A stretch of DNA of 64,000 nucleotides from Bacillota bacterium (lineage in GTDB: Bacteria; Bacillota; Clostridia; Lachnospirales; Lachnospiraceae): positions 48,504-112,503 of the forward strand of contig JAEZLH010000035.1 in assembly GCA_023435895.1 (NCBI GenBank), in the 5' to 3' direction. Under the pieces are notes generated by a model. It was not told where the DNA came from. It searched no databases and worked only from the letters and a program-made list of their open reading frames with translations. Below are positions 9,789 to 18,331 of this stretch, piece after piece; position 1 is the stretch's first letter; each line of letters opens with the position of its first letter. Position numbers and translations under genes: made by a program.

Positions 9789-10094
9789 ATGTCATTAAGT
9801 CGTATCGATATTGTAAGGACACAGGAAGTGTCTCAACTTAAGCACATTGAAAACCAACGAAACCAACAAGCACAAGATCAGATAGAGAAATCCTTTCAGA
9901 CGATGATAAAGCATGATATGCAAAAACCTACTAAGGCTACGAACTCTGAGAATAAACAATTTCGTTATGATAGTAAGGAGAAGGGCAATAACCAATATAA
10001 AGGGGAGCCTAAAACTAAGAAAAATAAAAAAGAGGAAAAAGAAAAATCAAAAGGAGTAAACCCATCCGGTGGAGGGTTTGATATTTTGATTTAA
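9789..10094 (+). CDS. Short charged hypothetical protein of the flagellar operon
   Basis: The 101-residue, highly hydrophilic protein begins MSLSRIDIVRTQEVSQ, contains long Gln/Lys-rich helical stretches and a poly-Lys/Glu segment, and ends in a GGGFDILI tail. The longest frame starts 33 bases upstream, but GGAGG at 9779-9783 precedes the ATG at 9789. Short proteins with this start and a 'FDI' end are, from memory, common just after the FapA gene in Lachnospiraceae. No function can be assigned. The 5' half is AT-rich and the C-terminal tail looks like a short conserved peptide. Confidence 0.72.
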   Translation: MSLSRIDIVRTQEVSQLKHIENQRNQQAQDQIEKSFQTMIKHDMQKPTKATNSENKQFRYDSKEKGNNQYKGEPKTKKNKKEEKEKSKGVNPSGGGFDILI

Positions 10095-10106
10095 TTTGGA
10101 GGCATT

Positions 10107-10763
10107 ATGAGTCCATTACAAATAACATTGATCGTTATTGGAATTATTATTATCATAATTAGTTGTTTACTGATTGATAAATCACGGTCAAAATCAGGAA
10201 CCCCAGTGGATTCGGAAGTATTAGTGAAGACTGCATTTTCTGAAGAACAACAAAAGCAAATCAAGAATCGGATTGAACAGATTATTGCTGAGACCAGTGA
10301 AGATACTATTGTTCGTACGGATGATACACTAAGTAAAATTTCAAATGAAAAAATTATTGCAGTTCATGAGTTTTCTGATCAGATTCTTGAAAAAATCAAC
10401 CGCAATCATGAAGAAGTGGTCTTTTTATATAATATGCTGAATGATAAAGAGAAAGAGCTGAAATCCGTTGTAAAGGAACTGGAAGTCTTAAAAAAGAAAA
10501 CTGATTTTCAAACAACTATTGATTCTCAAAGTGACACAAGGAGCAATACTGCCAATGTAATTACACAGGCAGATCAAATTGAAGCAAAAAGCGCTAAGCT
10601 TAATCAACAGGATATAGCGAATTCATCCTTGGATGAGAATAATAACGACAATATACTGGCATTATATTCGCAAGGAAAAACCATCGTTGAAATTTCAAAA
10701 GAACTAAATTTGGGTCAGGGTGAAGTAAAGCTCGTCGTAGACCTTTTTAAAACAAAGAAGTAA
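10107..10763 (+). CDS. Membrane-anchored coiled-coil protein, DUF6115-like
   Basis: A 218-residue protein with one N-terminal membrane helix (about residues 5-24, Ile-rich), a long charged coiled coil (~50-125) and a compact C-terminal segment, ILALYSQGKTIVEISKELNLG (about residues 183-202). This last segment resembles a small helix-turn-helix used in DUF6115-type flagellar-operon proteins. It starts 12 bases after the previous gene with TTTGGAGG as ribosome binding site. Its role is unknown; the layout suggests a membrane-tethered scaffold facing the cytoplasm. Confidence 0.75.
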   Translation: MSPLQITLIVIGIIIIIISCLLIDKSRSKSGTPVDSEVLVKTAFSEEQQKQIKNRIEQIIAETSEDTIVRTDDTLSKISNEKIIAVHEFSDQILEKINRNHEEVVFLYNMLNDKEKELKSVVKELEVLKKKTDFQTTIDSQSDTRSNTANVITQADQIEAKSAKLNQQDIANSSLDENNNDNILALYSQGKTIVEISKELNLGQGEVKLVVDLFKTKK

Positions 10764-10780
10764 GAAAGCTTGGTATAAAT

Positions 10781-11320
10781 ATGAAGTTAAAATATTATAT
10801 GAGAGGTCTTGGTATTGGAATTTGCCTTACTACATTAATTTTATCTTTTGGTAAAGACCAGATTTCGAATGAAGAAATTGTTCAGCGGGCAGAAAAGCTT
10901 GGAATGAAGAAAACGGAGGAAACAGAAGATAAATTACATAATGTACTGGATGAGTTTGATGCAACGAAGACACCCTCTCCATCCATAGTATTATCACCCT
11001 CCGCGGTTCCATCACCGACGCTTGCATTGTCACCCACAATGGCTCCATCCCCTACAATTATGCAGTCACCTACGCCGGAACCTACAGCGACCTCAAAACC
11101 TACAAAAGCACCGGGGAAGAAGATTGCTTTTTCTATTAAGGGAGGAATGTCTTCCGACAGTGTTGCAAGTGTATTACAAGAGGCTGGTGTGATAAAAAAT
11201 GCTAAGAAGTTTAATGAATATATCATTAAAAAAGGGAAGGCAAGTGTAATACGTGTTGGTAATTACTCTATATCTGAGGGAGCCAGTTATGATGATATAA
11301 TTCGAAAAATCACCAATTAA
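10781..11320 (+). CDS. Membrane-anchored protein with Ser/Pro stalk and MltG-like C-terminal domain
   Basis: The 179 residues comprise a membrane helix near the N-terminus (LGIGICLTTLILSF, ~11-24), a helical region, a stalk of repeated Ser-Pro/Thr-Pro units (about residues 65-110) and a C-terminal globular domain (~115-179) that begins FSIKGGMSSDSVASVLQ. This matches the LysM-like N-terminal domain of MltG/YceG lytic transglycosylases (hydrophobic-Gly, 'VLQEAGVI', 'FNEYI', 'RVGNYSI'). The catalytic MltG domain is absent, so it probably binds peptidoglycan or a wall partner rather than cleaving it. The ribosome binding site is weak. It is the last gene of the motility cluster. Confidence 0.7.
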   Translation: MKLKYYMRGLGIGICLTTLILSFGKDQISNEEIVQRAEKLGMKKTEETEDKLHNVLDEFDATKTPSPSIVLSPSAVPSPTLALSPTMAPSPTIMQSPTPEPTATSKPTKAPGKKIAFSIKGGMSSDSVASVLQEAGVIKNAKKFNEYIIKKGKASVIRVGNYSISEGASYDDIIRKITN

Positions 11321-11370
11321 TTAACGATCAGTATAGAGCCATAAATGACCTAGCAGATTATTGTAAAAAT

Positions 11371-11510
11371 CAGGGAGAAATGATTTTAATGGAGAGTAAT
11401 TGCGTTCACCGGTATGTAAATCCTATACACGGACTTATTTACCGATAAGTAATGCATGTATTAGACTCATACATTGGAAGCATTTCTCTCTGCTTTATTT
11501 AAATAAAGTT
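11371..11510 (+). other. Folded intergenic region after the flagellar operon (possible compound terminator)
   Basis: The 300-base gap before the rpsB promoter holds nested inverted repeats. CAGGGAGAAATG at 11371-11382 pairs with CATTTCTCTCTG at 11481-11492, enclosing a hairpin built on GTAAATCC/GGAC-TTATTTAC and a smaller ATGTAT/ATACAT hairpin. It is followed by the palindrome CTTTATTTAAATAAAG. It may end transcription of the motility operon or be an unrecognised structured RNA. Confidence 0.4.
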
Positions 11511-11628
11511 GTAAGGTGTTTCAAATAAAGATTAGGTATTACACATCCTTTATTTGTATATAGTGAGGAAAAACAGTAAAAAAATAATTATTATAAATAC
11601 TTTTCTTTAAGAAAGAGAAAAATAGTAC

Positions 11629-11658
11629 TTGATAATTGAATTAAGTATGTGTTATAAT
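11629..11658 (+). promoter_or_regulatory. Sigma-A promoter of rpsB
   Basis: The -35 box TTGATA (11629-11634) and -10 box TATAAT (11653-11658) are separated by 18 bases. It stands about 110 bases before rpsB, which leaves room for the structured leader, so rpsB expression is separate from the flagellar operon. Confidence 0.75.
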
Positions 11659-11675
11659 TCTGTAGTCAAATTGCA

Positions 11676-11738
11676 CGCATATTGATTCTTACAGTGGTGC
11701 CAAGGAGCAAAAGGTCTGTTAAGAATATGAGATATGCG
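11676..11738 (+). promoter_or_regulatory. Structured rpsB mRNA leader (possible S2 autoregulatory element)
   Basis: The transcript leader can fold into a closing stem CGCATAT (11676-11682) with ATATGCG (11732-11738) and an inner stem ATTCTTA-CAG with CTGTTAAGAAT, leaving an internal loop TGGTGCCAAGGAGCAAAAGGT. r-protein leaders for S2 are known in several phyla. This one is proposed from the fold alone. Confidence 0.5.
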
Positions 11739-11766
11739 GAAGAAAACAACCAAATGGAGGACAATT

Positions 11767-12501
11767 ATGAGCGTTATTTCAATGAAACAGTTATTGGAAG
11801 CCGGTGTACATTTCGGACACCAAACAAGAAGATGGAACCCTAAAATGGCAGAGTACATCTACACAGAGAGAAATGGTATCTATATCATTGACTTACAGAA
11901 GTCTGTAGGTAAGGTTGATGAAGCTTACGCAGCAATCAAGAATATTGTTGCAGAAGGCGGTTCTATTCTTTTCGTAGGTACTAAGAAACAGGCTCAGGAA
12001 GCAGTTAAATCTGAGGCAGAACGTTCCGGTATGTACTTTGTAAATGAGAGATGGTTAGGCGGTATGTTAACAAACTTCAAGACCATCACAAGCAGAATTA
12101 GAAGATTAAGAGACATTGAAAGAATGGCAGAGGATGGTACCTTTGAAGTTCTTCCTAAGAAAGAAGTTATCCAACTTAAAAAAGAGTGGGAAAAGCTTGA
12201 GAAAAATCTTGGCGGTATCAAGAACATGAAGAGAATTCCGGATGCTATCTTCGTAGTAGATCCTAAGAAAGAAAGAATCTGTATCCAGGAAGCACATACA
12301 CTTGGTATTCCGTTAATTGGTATTGCAGATACTAACTGTGATCCTGAAGAATTAGACTTCGTAATTCCTGGTAACGATGATGCAATCAGAGCGGTTAAAT
12401 TAATCGTATCTAAGATGGCTGACGCTGTTATCGAAGCAAATCAGGGTGTTCAGTTAACTGACGCTTCCGAAGAAGTAGCAGAAGAGGCAGTTGCTGAGTA
12501 A
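11767..12501 (+). CDS. rpsB: 30S ribosomal protein S2
   Basis: Essential 30S subunit protein of 244 residues. It begins MSVISMKQLLEAGVHFGHQTRRWNPKM, the S2 signature, and contains the coiled-coil insert around residues 100-150 (ERMAEDG through WEKLEKNLGGI). It has the second signature PDAIFVVDPKKE and a short acidic Glu/Ala-rich tail. The true start is the ATG after TGGAGG at 11755-11760, not the in-frame ATG 33 bases upstream. It is followed by tsf, the universal partner, across a 192-base gap with a strong hairpin. Confidence 0.98.
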   Translation: MSVISMKQLLEAGVHFGHQTRRWNPKMAEYIYTERNGIYIIDLQKSVGKVDEAYAAIKNIVAEGGSILFVGTKKQAQEAVKSEAERSGMYFVNERWLGGMLTNFKTITSRIRRLRDIERMAEDGTFEVLPKKEVIQLKKEWEKLEKNLGGIKNMKRIPDAIFVVDPKKERICIQEAHTLGIPLIGIADTNCDPEELDFVIPGNDDAIRAVKLIVSKMADAVIEANQGVQLTDASEEVAEEAVAE

Positions 12502-12528
12502 TTTAGACTGAAATAAAAGACTTTATCG

Positions 12529-12553
12529 GTACCCCGCTCAATAAGCGGGGTAC
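12529..12553 (+). terminator. Hairpin between rpsB and tsf (attenuator-like)
   Basis: A perfect ten-base-pair stem, GTACCCCGCT with AGCGGGGTAC, closes a five-base loop 27 bases after rpsB. There is only a short TT after it, so it is probably a partial terminator or a processing/stability element rather than a full stop. Confidence 0.6.
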
Positions 12554-12693
12554 TTAAAGAGTATAAATGTGTACATTGTATGAAATACCAATGTGGGAAC
12601 AATATGGATAATCGGCTACTGTGAAGTGGCTTGTGATAGATTCACATCTACATTCTATTATAATATGTGGAAAACACATAGATGGAGGTTAAT

Positions 12694-13626
12694 ATGGAAG
12701 TTACTGCAAAAATGGTAAAAGATCTTAGAGATATGACCGGTGCAGGTATGATGGATTGCAAGAAAGCTCTTGCAGCTACAGAAGGCGATATGGACAAGGC
12801 TGTTGAGTTCTTAAGAGAAAAAGGACTTGCTGCAGCTGAGAAGAAAGCTGGAAGAATTGCAGCAGAAGGTATTGTTGATGTTAATGTAAGCGCTGATGGT
12901 AAGCTTGCATCCATCGTTGAAGTTAACAGTGAAACAGACTTTGTTGCTAAAAATGATAAATTTAGAGATTTCGTAGCAGCAGTAGCAGCTCAAGCTGCAG
13001 CAACAACTGCAGCAGATATTGATACATTCGTTGCTGAGAAGTGGTCTTTGGACTCTTCCAAGACAGTAAAAGAAGAGTTATCTTCTTTAATCGCTGTTAT
13101 CGGTGAGAACATGACAATCAGAAGATTTGAAAAAGTGGAAGCTGCAAACGGTTTTGTTTGCTCTTATATCCACGGTGGCGGCAGAATCGGTATCTTAGTT
13201 GAAGTAGAAACTACCGTTAACAATGAAGTGGTTCAGGAAGCAGCTAAGAATGTTGCAATGCAGATTGCAGCGTTATCTCCTAAGTATGTTGATAAGAGTG
13301 AAATCTCCGCAGACTTTATTGCACATGAGCAAGAAATCTTAAAGGCTCAGATCATGAATGATCCTGCTAACTCCAAAAAACCTGAGAACATCATCGAGAA
13401 GATGTTAGAAGGACGTTTGAACAAAGAGTTAAAGGAATTCTGTTTGGTTGATCAGGCATATGTAAAGGACAGCGAATTAACAGTTGGTCAGTATGTTGCT
13501 AACGTAGCAAAAGAAGTTGGCGCTCCAATCGCAATCAAGCGTTTCGTTCGTTTCGAAACAGGCGAGGGCATTGAGAAGAAGCAAGAGAATTTTGCAGAAG
13601 AAGTTGCAAAGCAGATGGGTAACTAA
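12694..13626 (+). CDS. tsf: Translation elongation factor Ts
   Basis: Guanine nucleotide exchange factor that recharges EF-Tu. The 310-residue protein has the N-terminal UBA-like domain (VKDLRDMTGAGMMDCKKAL), the TDFVAKN core motif at ~82-88 and the repeated core subdomains expected of full-length bacterial EF-Ts. TGGAGG precedes the chosen ATG. A four-residue longer frame with an upstream ATG is possible but less likely. A good terminator follows. Confidence 0.98.
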   Translation: MEVTAKMVKDLRDMTGAGMMDCKKALAATEGDMDKAVEFLREKGLAAAEKKAGRIAAEGIVDVNVSADGKLASIVEVNSETDFVAKNDKFRDFVAAVAAQAAATTAADIDTFVAEKWSLDSSKTVKEELSSLIAVIGENMTIRRFEKVEAANGFVCSYIHGGGRIGILVEVETTVNNEVVQEAAKNVAMQIAALSPKYVDKSEISADFIAHEQEILKAQIMNDPANSKKPENIIEKMLEGRLNKELKEFCLVDQAYVKDSELTVGQYVANVAKEVGAPIAIKRFVRFETGEGIEKKQENFAEEVAKQMGN

Positions 13627-13656
13627 TACTTGCTCCAATTAAATAACTAAGATTAG

Positions 13657-13688
13657 GCTGTCAGCATAATTGTTGGCAGCTTTTTTTT
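13657..13688 (+). terminator. Rho-independent terminator of rpsB-tsf
   Basis: GCTGTCAGCA pairs with TGTTGGCAGC (two G-U pairs) around a TAAT loop, followed by eight T. It is a textbook intrinsic terminator 30 bases after tsf and separates it from the deacetylase gene. Confidence 0.92.
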
Positions 13689-13884
13689 GCTCTTTGTCAA
13701 GAGTTGGGTAAAATGATTTGGTAACAGGGGGATATCCTTCGTTGTTTTAACTCGATACAAAGAAATCGAATTAGGTTGTACCATAAAAATTATTGCAATC
13801 AAATGTAGAAAAACCACGAAATAATATGTCATTTTAAATCGATATATGTTAAAATAAGAGACATATTTAACTAGGGGTGATTAC

Positions 13885-14985
13885 TTGGAACTTTACAATA
13901 GTGATTCAGAGCAAGATTTCGATTTCGAAATACTTCAATTGGATTCCAACAAGGTAGATCAAAAAAGAACATTAATTAATAGTAGACGACGTAAATATGC
14001 GAATCGAAACAGGATATTGAAGGTTATCTTTATCATCACGATGATATTGATACCAACACTGTGTTGCCTTTTTTTGATTTCTCAGGTAAATAAGCTACAG
14101 GAACAGGTTCAACAGCTTTCAACCACTCAGAAACACAATCAGACAAAAGGAAATGATGATTCCTCGGTAGCTTTCGGTGCTGAAAAAACATCAGATAATG
14201 ATAATGAATCAAATAAAGATAACGGTTCGAATGTTAAGAAACCCGAAATTGATTCAAAGGGCAATATAATTGATATGGACACAACTAATGTTACTGGTGG
14301 AGAAATAATTCAAAATGATAAAAATAACTCCAACAATGATGGAAAATATGCCAACAAGAAAATTTATCTCACCTTTGATGACGGTCCCAGCGAAAAAACC
14401 AATGAGATTCTTGATATTTTATCTGATTATCAAATCAAAGCAACTTTTTTTGTAATTGGAAAGACAGATGAAAAATCAAAAGAGATTTATAAAAGAATAG
14501 TCAATGAGGGACACACCCTTGGAATGCATTCCTATTCCCATAATTATAATAAAATATATAAAAGCCTAGAAGATTTCGATAAGGACTTTACAAAACTATG
14601 GAATATGTTATATGATACTACTGGATACAAACCCAAAATATACCGATTTCCGGGAGGAAGCGGCAATTTGGTAAATGACCACGGTATGGATGAATTTATA
14701 AGGTATTTGAACCAACACTCCATGGTATATTTTGATTGGAATGTGCTAAACGGGGATGCAACCAACAAAAACTATACGAAGGAACAATTAATTAAAAATG
14801 TACTCAACGGAGTAGAATTCAGGGATAATTCAATTGTACTAATGCATGATTCAAAATATAAGACAACAACGGTGGAAGCGTTAAGTAAGCTCATCAATAC
14901 ATTGAAAGAGGGCGGTGCACAATTCTTACCACTTACTGAAAAGGTGGCTCCTATTCAAATGGTGAAGGCCAACTCTGTTAAATAG
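13885..14985 (+). CDS. Membrane-anchored polysaccharide deacetylase (peptidoglycan or glycan N-deacetylase)
   Basis: The 366-residue protein has a cytoplasmic N-terminus (~1-48), one membrane helix (~50-68), a low-complexity Asn/Asp/Ser/Lys linker (~85-155) and a NodB-homology (CE4) domain (~158-355). The CE4 motifs are visible: TFDDGPS (metal-binding Asp pair), the metal-ligand H-S-x-x-H in MHSYSHNY, YRFPGG, and a later MHDS. It starts at TTG with AGGGGTGA at 13873-13880 as ribosome binding site, since no ATG fits. It probably trims N-acetyl groups from cell-wall glycan. It interrupts the common tsf-pyrH order and has flanking gaps of its own, so it is likely an independently transcribed insertion. 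Confidence 0.88.
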   Translation: MELYNSDSEQDFDFEILQLDSNKVDQKRTLINSRRRKYANRNRILKVIFIITMILIPTLCCLFLISQVNKLQEQVQQLSTTQKHNQTKGNDDSSVAFGAEKTSDNDNESNKDNGSNVKKPEIDSKGNIIDMDTTNVTGGEIIQNDKNNSNNDGKYANKKIYLTFDDGPSEKTNEILDILSDYQIKATFFVIGKTDEKSKEIYKRIVNEGHTLGMHSYSHNYNKIYKSLEDFDKDFTKLWNMLYDTTGYKPKIYRFPGGSGNLVNDHGMDEFIRYLNQHSMVYFDWNVLNGDATNKNYTKEQLIKNVLNGVEFRDNSIVLMHDSKYKTTTVEALSKLINTLKEGGAQFLPLTEKVAPIQMVKANSVK

Positions 14986-15179
14986 CTTAAATGTTTGGAT
15001 AGATACTTAAAGGGATATGTTGCCAAAGAATATATTTGAAGAAGAATATATCTGCTAAAGAATAAATCTGTTAACGAATATATTGACGGAAGACAAATTT
15101 TACTCTAGCAATGCGATGCGATTTGTGGTAAATTATATAGGATGTTTAGAAGATGATTTATCGTGGAGGCAATAGCAAA

Positions 15180-15884
15180 ATGAAAGCATATGAAAGAGTA
15201 TTGTTAAAATTAAGCGGTGAAGCTTTAGCCGGTGATAAAAAAACCGGATTTTGTGAAACTACCTGTATTGGGGTAGCAGAACAGGTAAAGCAACTGGTGG
15301 AGGAAGGAATTCAGGTCAGCATTGTTATTGGCGGCGGTAATTTCTGGAGAGGCAGAACCAGTGAAACAATCGATCGAACGAAAGCGGATCAGATTGGAAT
15401 GCTTGCTACCGTGATGAATTGTATCTATGTTTCTGAAATCTTTCGCCACGTAGGAATGCAGACTGAAGTATTTACACCATTTTCATGCGGAAGTATGACC
15501 AAGCTTTTTTCAAAAGATGATGCACTGAACTGTATGAAAAAAGGCGGGGTGGCATTTTTAGCTGGTGGAACCGGTCATCCGTATTTCTCAACCGATACAG
15601 CAACCGTTTTACGTGCAGTAGAATTGGATTGTGATATTATCTTAAATGCAAAAGCGATTGATGGAGTTTATGATAGTGATCCTAAGCTCAATCCACAAGC
15701 GAAAAAGTATGATGAGATATCGATACAGGAAGTTCTAGATAAAAAACTTGGGGTGGTTGATCTTGCCTCCACAGTTTTATGTATGGAGAATAAAATGCCC
15801 CTGTTGTTATTCGGTCTTAATGAGGAAAAAAGCATTGTAAATGCTGCAAACGGCAAGTCCGGTGGAACCAAAGTTACAGTATAA
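15180..15884 (+). CDS. pyrH: UMP kinase
   Basis: Hexameric UMP kinase of the amino-acid kinase fold: UMP + ATP to UDP + ADP, the first step toward UTP and CTP. The N-terminus RVLLKLSGEALAGD, the glycine-rich GGGNFWRG loop and the TDTATVLRAVELDCDIILNAK segment with the acidic-site residues are all present, as in PyrH. TGGAGG at 15164-15169 supports the ATG at 15180, giving 234 residues. It is followed by frr, as in nearly all bacteria, 70 bases away. Confidence 0.97.
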   Translation: MKAYERVLLKLSGEALAGDKKTGFCETTCIGVAEQVKQLVEEGIQVSIVIGGGNFWRGRTSETIDRTKADQIGMLATVMNCIYVSEIFRHVGMQTEVFTPFSCGSMTKLFSKDDALNCMKKGGVAFLAGGTGHPYFSTDTATVLRAVELDCDIILNAKAIDGVYDSDPKLNPQAKKYDEISIQEVLDKKLGVVDLASTVLCMENKMPLLLFGLNEEKSIVNAANGKSGGTKVTV

Positions 15885-15954
15885 TAGTAGTAAATTTATT
15901 TTAAAAAGAGATTAAAGCGAAATAATGATTATTAATATAGTTGGAGGGATGAAA

Positions 15955-16509
15955 ATGGATGCAAGAGTAGAGCAGTACAATGCTAAAATGCAAAAATCAA
16001 TCGATACCTTAAAGGAGGAATATTCTACTATTCGTGCAGGTAGAGCTAATCCGCATCTTTTGGATAAACTGAGGGTAGACTATTATGGACAACCTTCTGC
16101 ACTTCAGTCCGTAGCGAATATTTCTGTTCCGGAGGCAAGAGTAATCCAAATTCAGCCGTGGGAAAGCAAATTAATCAAGGATATCGAGAAAGCAATTATT
16201 ACATCAGACCTTGGATTAACTCCTAGTAACGATGGTAAAGTAATTCGTCTTGTTTTTCCGGAGTTAACAGAGGATAGAAGAAAAGAATTAGTTAAGGATA
16301 TTAAGAAAAAGGCAGAGAATTCAAAGGTAGCCGTTCGTAATGTCCGTCGTGATGCCAATGAAGTTTTCAAGAAACAGAATAAAGCAAGTGAGATATCTGA
16401 AGATGATTTCAAGCGTCTGGAAGATGAAGTTCAGAAAATTACTGACCGTTTCGTAACGGAAATTGATAAGATTATGGAAGAAAAATCAAAAGAGATTCTT
16501 ACTGTATAA
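15955..16509 (+). CDS. frr: Ribosome recycling factor
   Basis: Splits post-termination ribosomes together with EF-G. The 184 residues match the family length and carry the conserved segments STIRAGRANPHLLDKL, VPEARVIQIQPWE, GLTPSNDGKVIRL and the C-terminal helix KITDRFVTEIDKIMEEKSKEI. The start is taken at the ATG six bases after TTGGAGGG; an ATG six bases upstream is in frame, and a 30-base longer frame lacks support. It lies between pyrH and uppS. Confidence 0.97.
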   Translation: MDARVEQYNAKMQKSIDTLKEEYSTIRAGRANPHLLDKLRVDYYGQPSALQSVANISVPEARVIQIQPWESKLIKDIEKAIITSDLGLTPSNDGKVIRLVFPELTEDRRKELVKDIKKKAENSKVAVRNVRRDANEVFKKQNKASEISEDDFKRLEDEVQKITDRFVTEIDKIMEEKSKEILTV

Positions 16510-16614
16510 ATTTTGAAGACTTAGGTGTTTCAAAAGTTCTATTCGCGTTTACTATGGTAAAGAAAGAATATGATTTTTGAGACACCTTCTTTATTGGAAT
16601 TGATTGGAGTTAGT

Positions 16615-17331
16615 ATGCAGGATAATGATTTAAAAATTCCCGAACATATTGCTATTATATTAGATGGTAATGGCAGATGGGCGAAAAAGAAGTTTATGCC
16701 CAGAAACTACGGACATACAGCGGGAAGCAAGAATGTAGAGAAGATTTGTGAGGATGCCTATAAGCTTGGGGTGAAGTATCTTACGGTTTATGCTTTTTCT
16801 ACTGAAAACTGGAAAAGACCCCAGGATGAAGTGGATGCATTGATGAAGTTGCTTCAAACTTATTTGGAGACCAGTGTGAAGACCAGTACCAAGAATAATA
16901 TGCGTGTTCGCGTAATCGGTGATAAATCGAAATTAAATGGGGACATTAAAAAGAGCATCGAGAATCTGGAAGAGGTTTCAAAGAATAATACCGGCTTGAA
17001 TTTTCAGGTTGCTATCAATTACGGAAGCAGGGATGAGCTTATTCGTGCAGTGAAATCACTGGCTAAGGATGTAAAGGAGAATAAGGTTCAAATTGATGAT
17101 ATAGACGAGCAACTATTTGAGCAACATTTGGATACGTGTGATATTCCGGATCCTGATTTGTTGATTCGTACCAGTGGAGAACAAAGATTATCAAATTATT
17201 TACTCTGGCAGCTGGCATATACTGAATTTTATTTTACCGATGTACTATGGCCTGATTTTAACAAAAAAGAACTGCTGAAAGCGATTGAATATTACAACGG
17301 AAGAAACAGAAAATTTGGCGGTATCTCATAA
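16615..17331 (+). CDS. uppS: Undecaprenyl diphosphate synthase (isoprenyl transferase UppS)
   Basis: cis-Prenyltransferase that builds C55 undecaprenyl diphosphate, the lipid carrier for peptidoglycan. The 238-residue protein has the DGNGRWA motif near residue 20, the AFSTENWKRP motif and the C-terminal RTSGEQRLSNYLLWQ and ELLKAIEYYNGRNRKFGG segments. A TTGGAGT site lies six bases before this ATG, while the longer frame would add 15 residues of poor support. It is followed by cdsA as usual. Confidence 0.96.
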   Translation: MQDNDLKIPEHIAIILDGNGRWAKKKFMPRNYGHTAGSKNVEKICEDAYKLGVKYLTVYAFSTENWKRPQDEVDALMKLLQTYLETSVKTSTKNNMRVRVIGDKSKLNGDIKKSIENLEEVSKNNTGLNFQVAINYGSRDELIRAVKSLAKDVKENKVQIDDIDEQLFEQHLDTCDIPDPDLLIRTSGEQRLSNYLLWQLAYTEFYFTDVLWPDFNKKELLKAIEYYNGRNRKFGGIS

Positions 17332-17355
17332 ATATAATATATTTGGAGGAAAACG

Positions 17356-18159
17356 ATGTTTCGCACAAGATTAATCAGCAGTATTATTTTAATGGCAATT
17401 ACATTATCCGTTTTATTACTGGGTGGTGATCTGTTATTTGTTGTACTAAATGTAATAGCTTTGATTGGAATGATGGAATTGAACCGGGTTGTAAAGGTTC
17501 ATAAATCAGCACCGGGTATCTTATCTTATATAGTCTCAATCATATTTTATTTGCTTATTTACTTAGACTGGAGAGAATATGAAACCATGCTGTTCATTCT
17601 CTTCTTAATGGTGCTTATGGCAATCTATGTTTTTGGATTTCCGAAGTTTAAGACGGAGCAGATTGCTACTTCCTTTTTAGGAGTGTTCTATGTTGGAGTG
17701 ATGTTATCCTACATATATCAAGTACGTCAATTACCGAATGGTGAGATATTGGTTTGGTTGATTTTTATCGGTGCATGGGGTTCTGATACCTTTGCATACT
17801 GTACCGGTATGCTCATTGGAAAGCATAAAATTGCGCCTAAGCTCAGTCCTAAGAAGTCTCTTGAGGGTTGTATTGGTGGTGTGGTAGGAGCTGCTTTACT
17901 CGGCGGCATTTTTGCAGCAATTTTACACCCTTTGATTAATGGCATTAATCAGCCTGAGATTATCTTTGCTATTGTCGGAGCGGCTTCCAGTGTAATCTCT
18001 CAGATCGGAGATTTGGCAGCATCTGCAATCAAACGTAATCATGATGTGAAAGATTATGGAACTTTGATACCAGGACATGGCGGAATCTTAGACCGTTTTG
18101 ATAGTATTATCTTCACAGCGCCCATAGTATATTACCTGCTGGAATTCATTATTAAATGA
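17356..18159 (+). CDS. cdsA: Phosphatidate cytidylyltransferase
   Basis: Integral membrane enzyme making CDP-diacylglycerol from phosphatidic acid and CTP. The 267-residue protein has about eight hydrophobic segments and the C-terminal signature SAIKRNHDVKDYGTLIPGHGG-ILDRFDS. TTTGGAGG lies directly upstream. Operon order uppS-cdsA-dxr-rseP-ispG is standard for Firmicutes, though a 172-base gap separates it from dxr. Confidence 0.96.
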   Translation: MFRTRLISSIILMAITLSVLLLGGDLLFVVLNVIALIGMMELNRVVKVHKSAPGILSYIVSIIFYLLIYLDWREYETMLFILFLMVLMAIYVFGFPKFKTEQIATSFLGVFYVGVMLSYIYQVRQLPNGEILVWLIFIGAWGSDTFAYCTGMLIGKHKIAPKLSPKKSLEGCIGGVVGAALLGGIFAAILHPLINGINQPEIIFAIVGAASSVISQIGDLAASAIKRNHDVKDYGTLIPGHGGILDRFDSIIFTAPIVYYLLEFIIK

Positions 18160-18331
18160 TGCTTCAGTGGAGTGACATTCGGGATACTTACGGATATAAT
18201 GCTTAAAAATCTAGGTTTAATAGATTAGGTAAAGGCTTTTGCTGTAATATCAGTTAGTATAAAGATAAGCAATTGATTTTGGTGATTAAAAACGATGAGT
18301 AGCCTACTCTTGAGAAAGACGGAGGGGAAAG

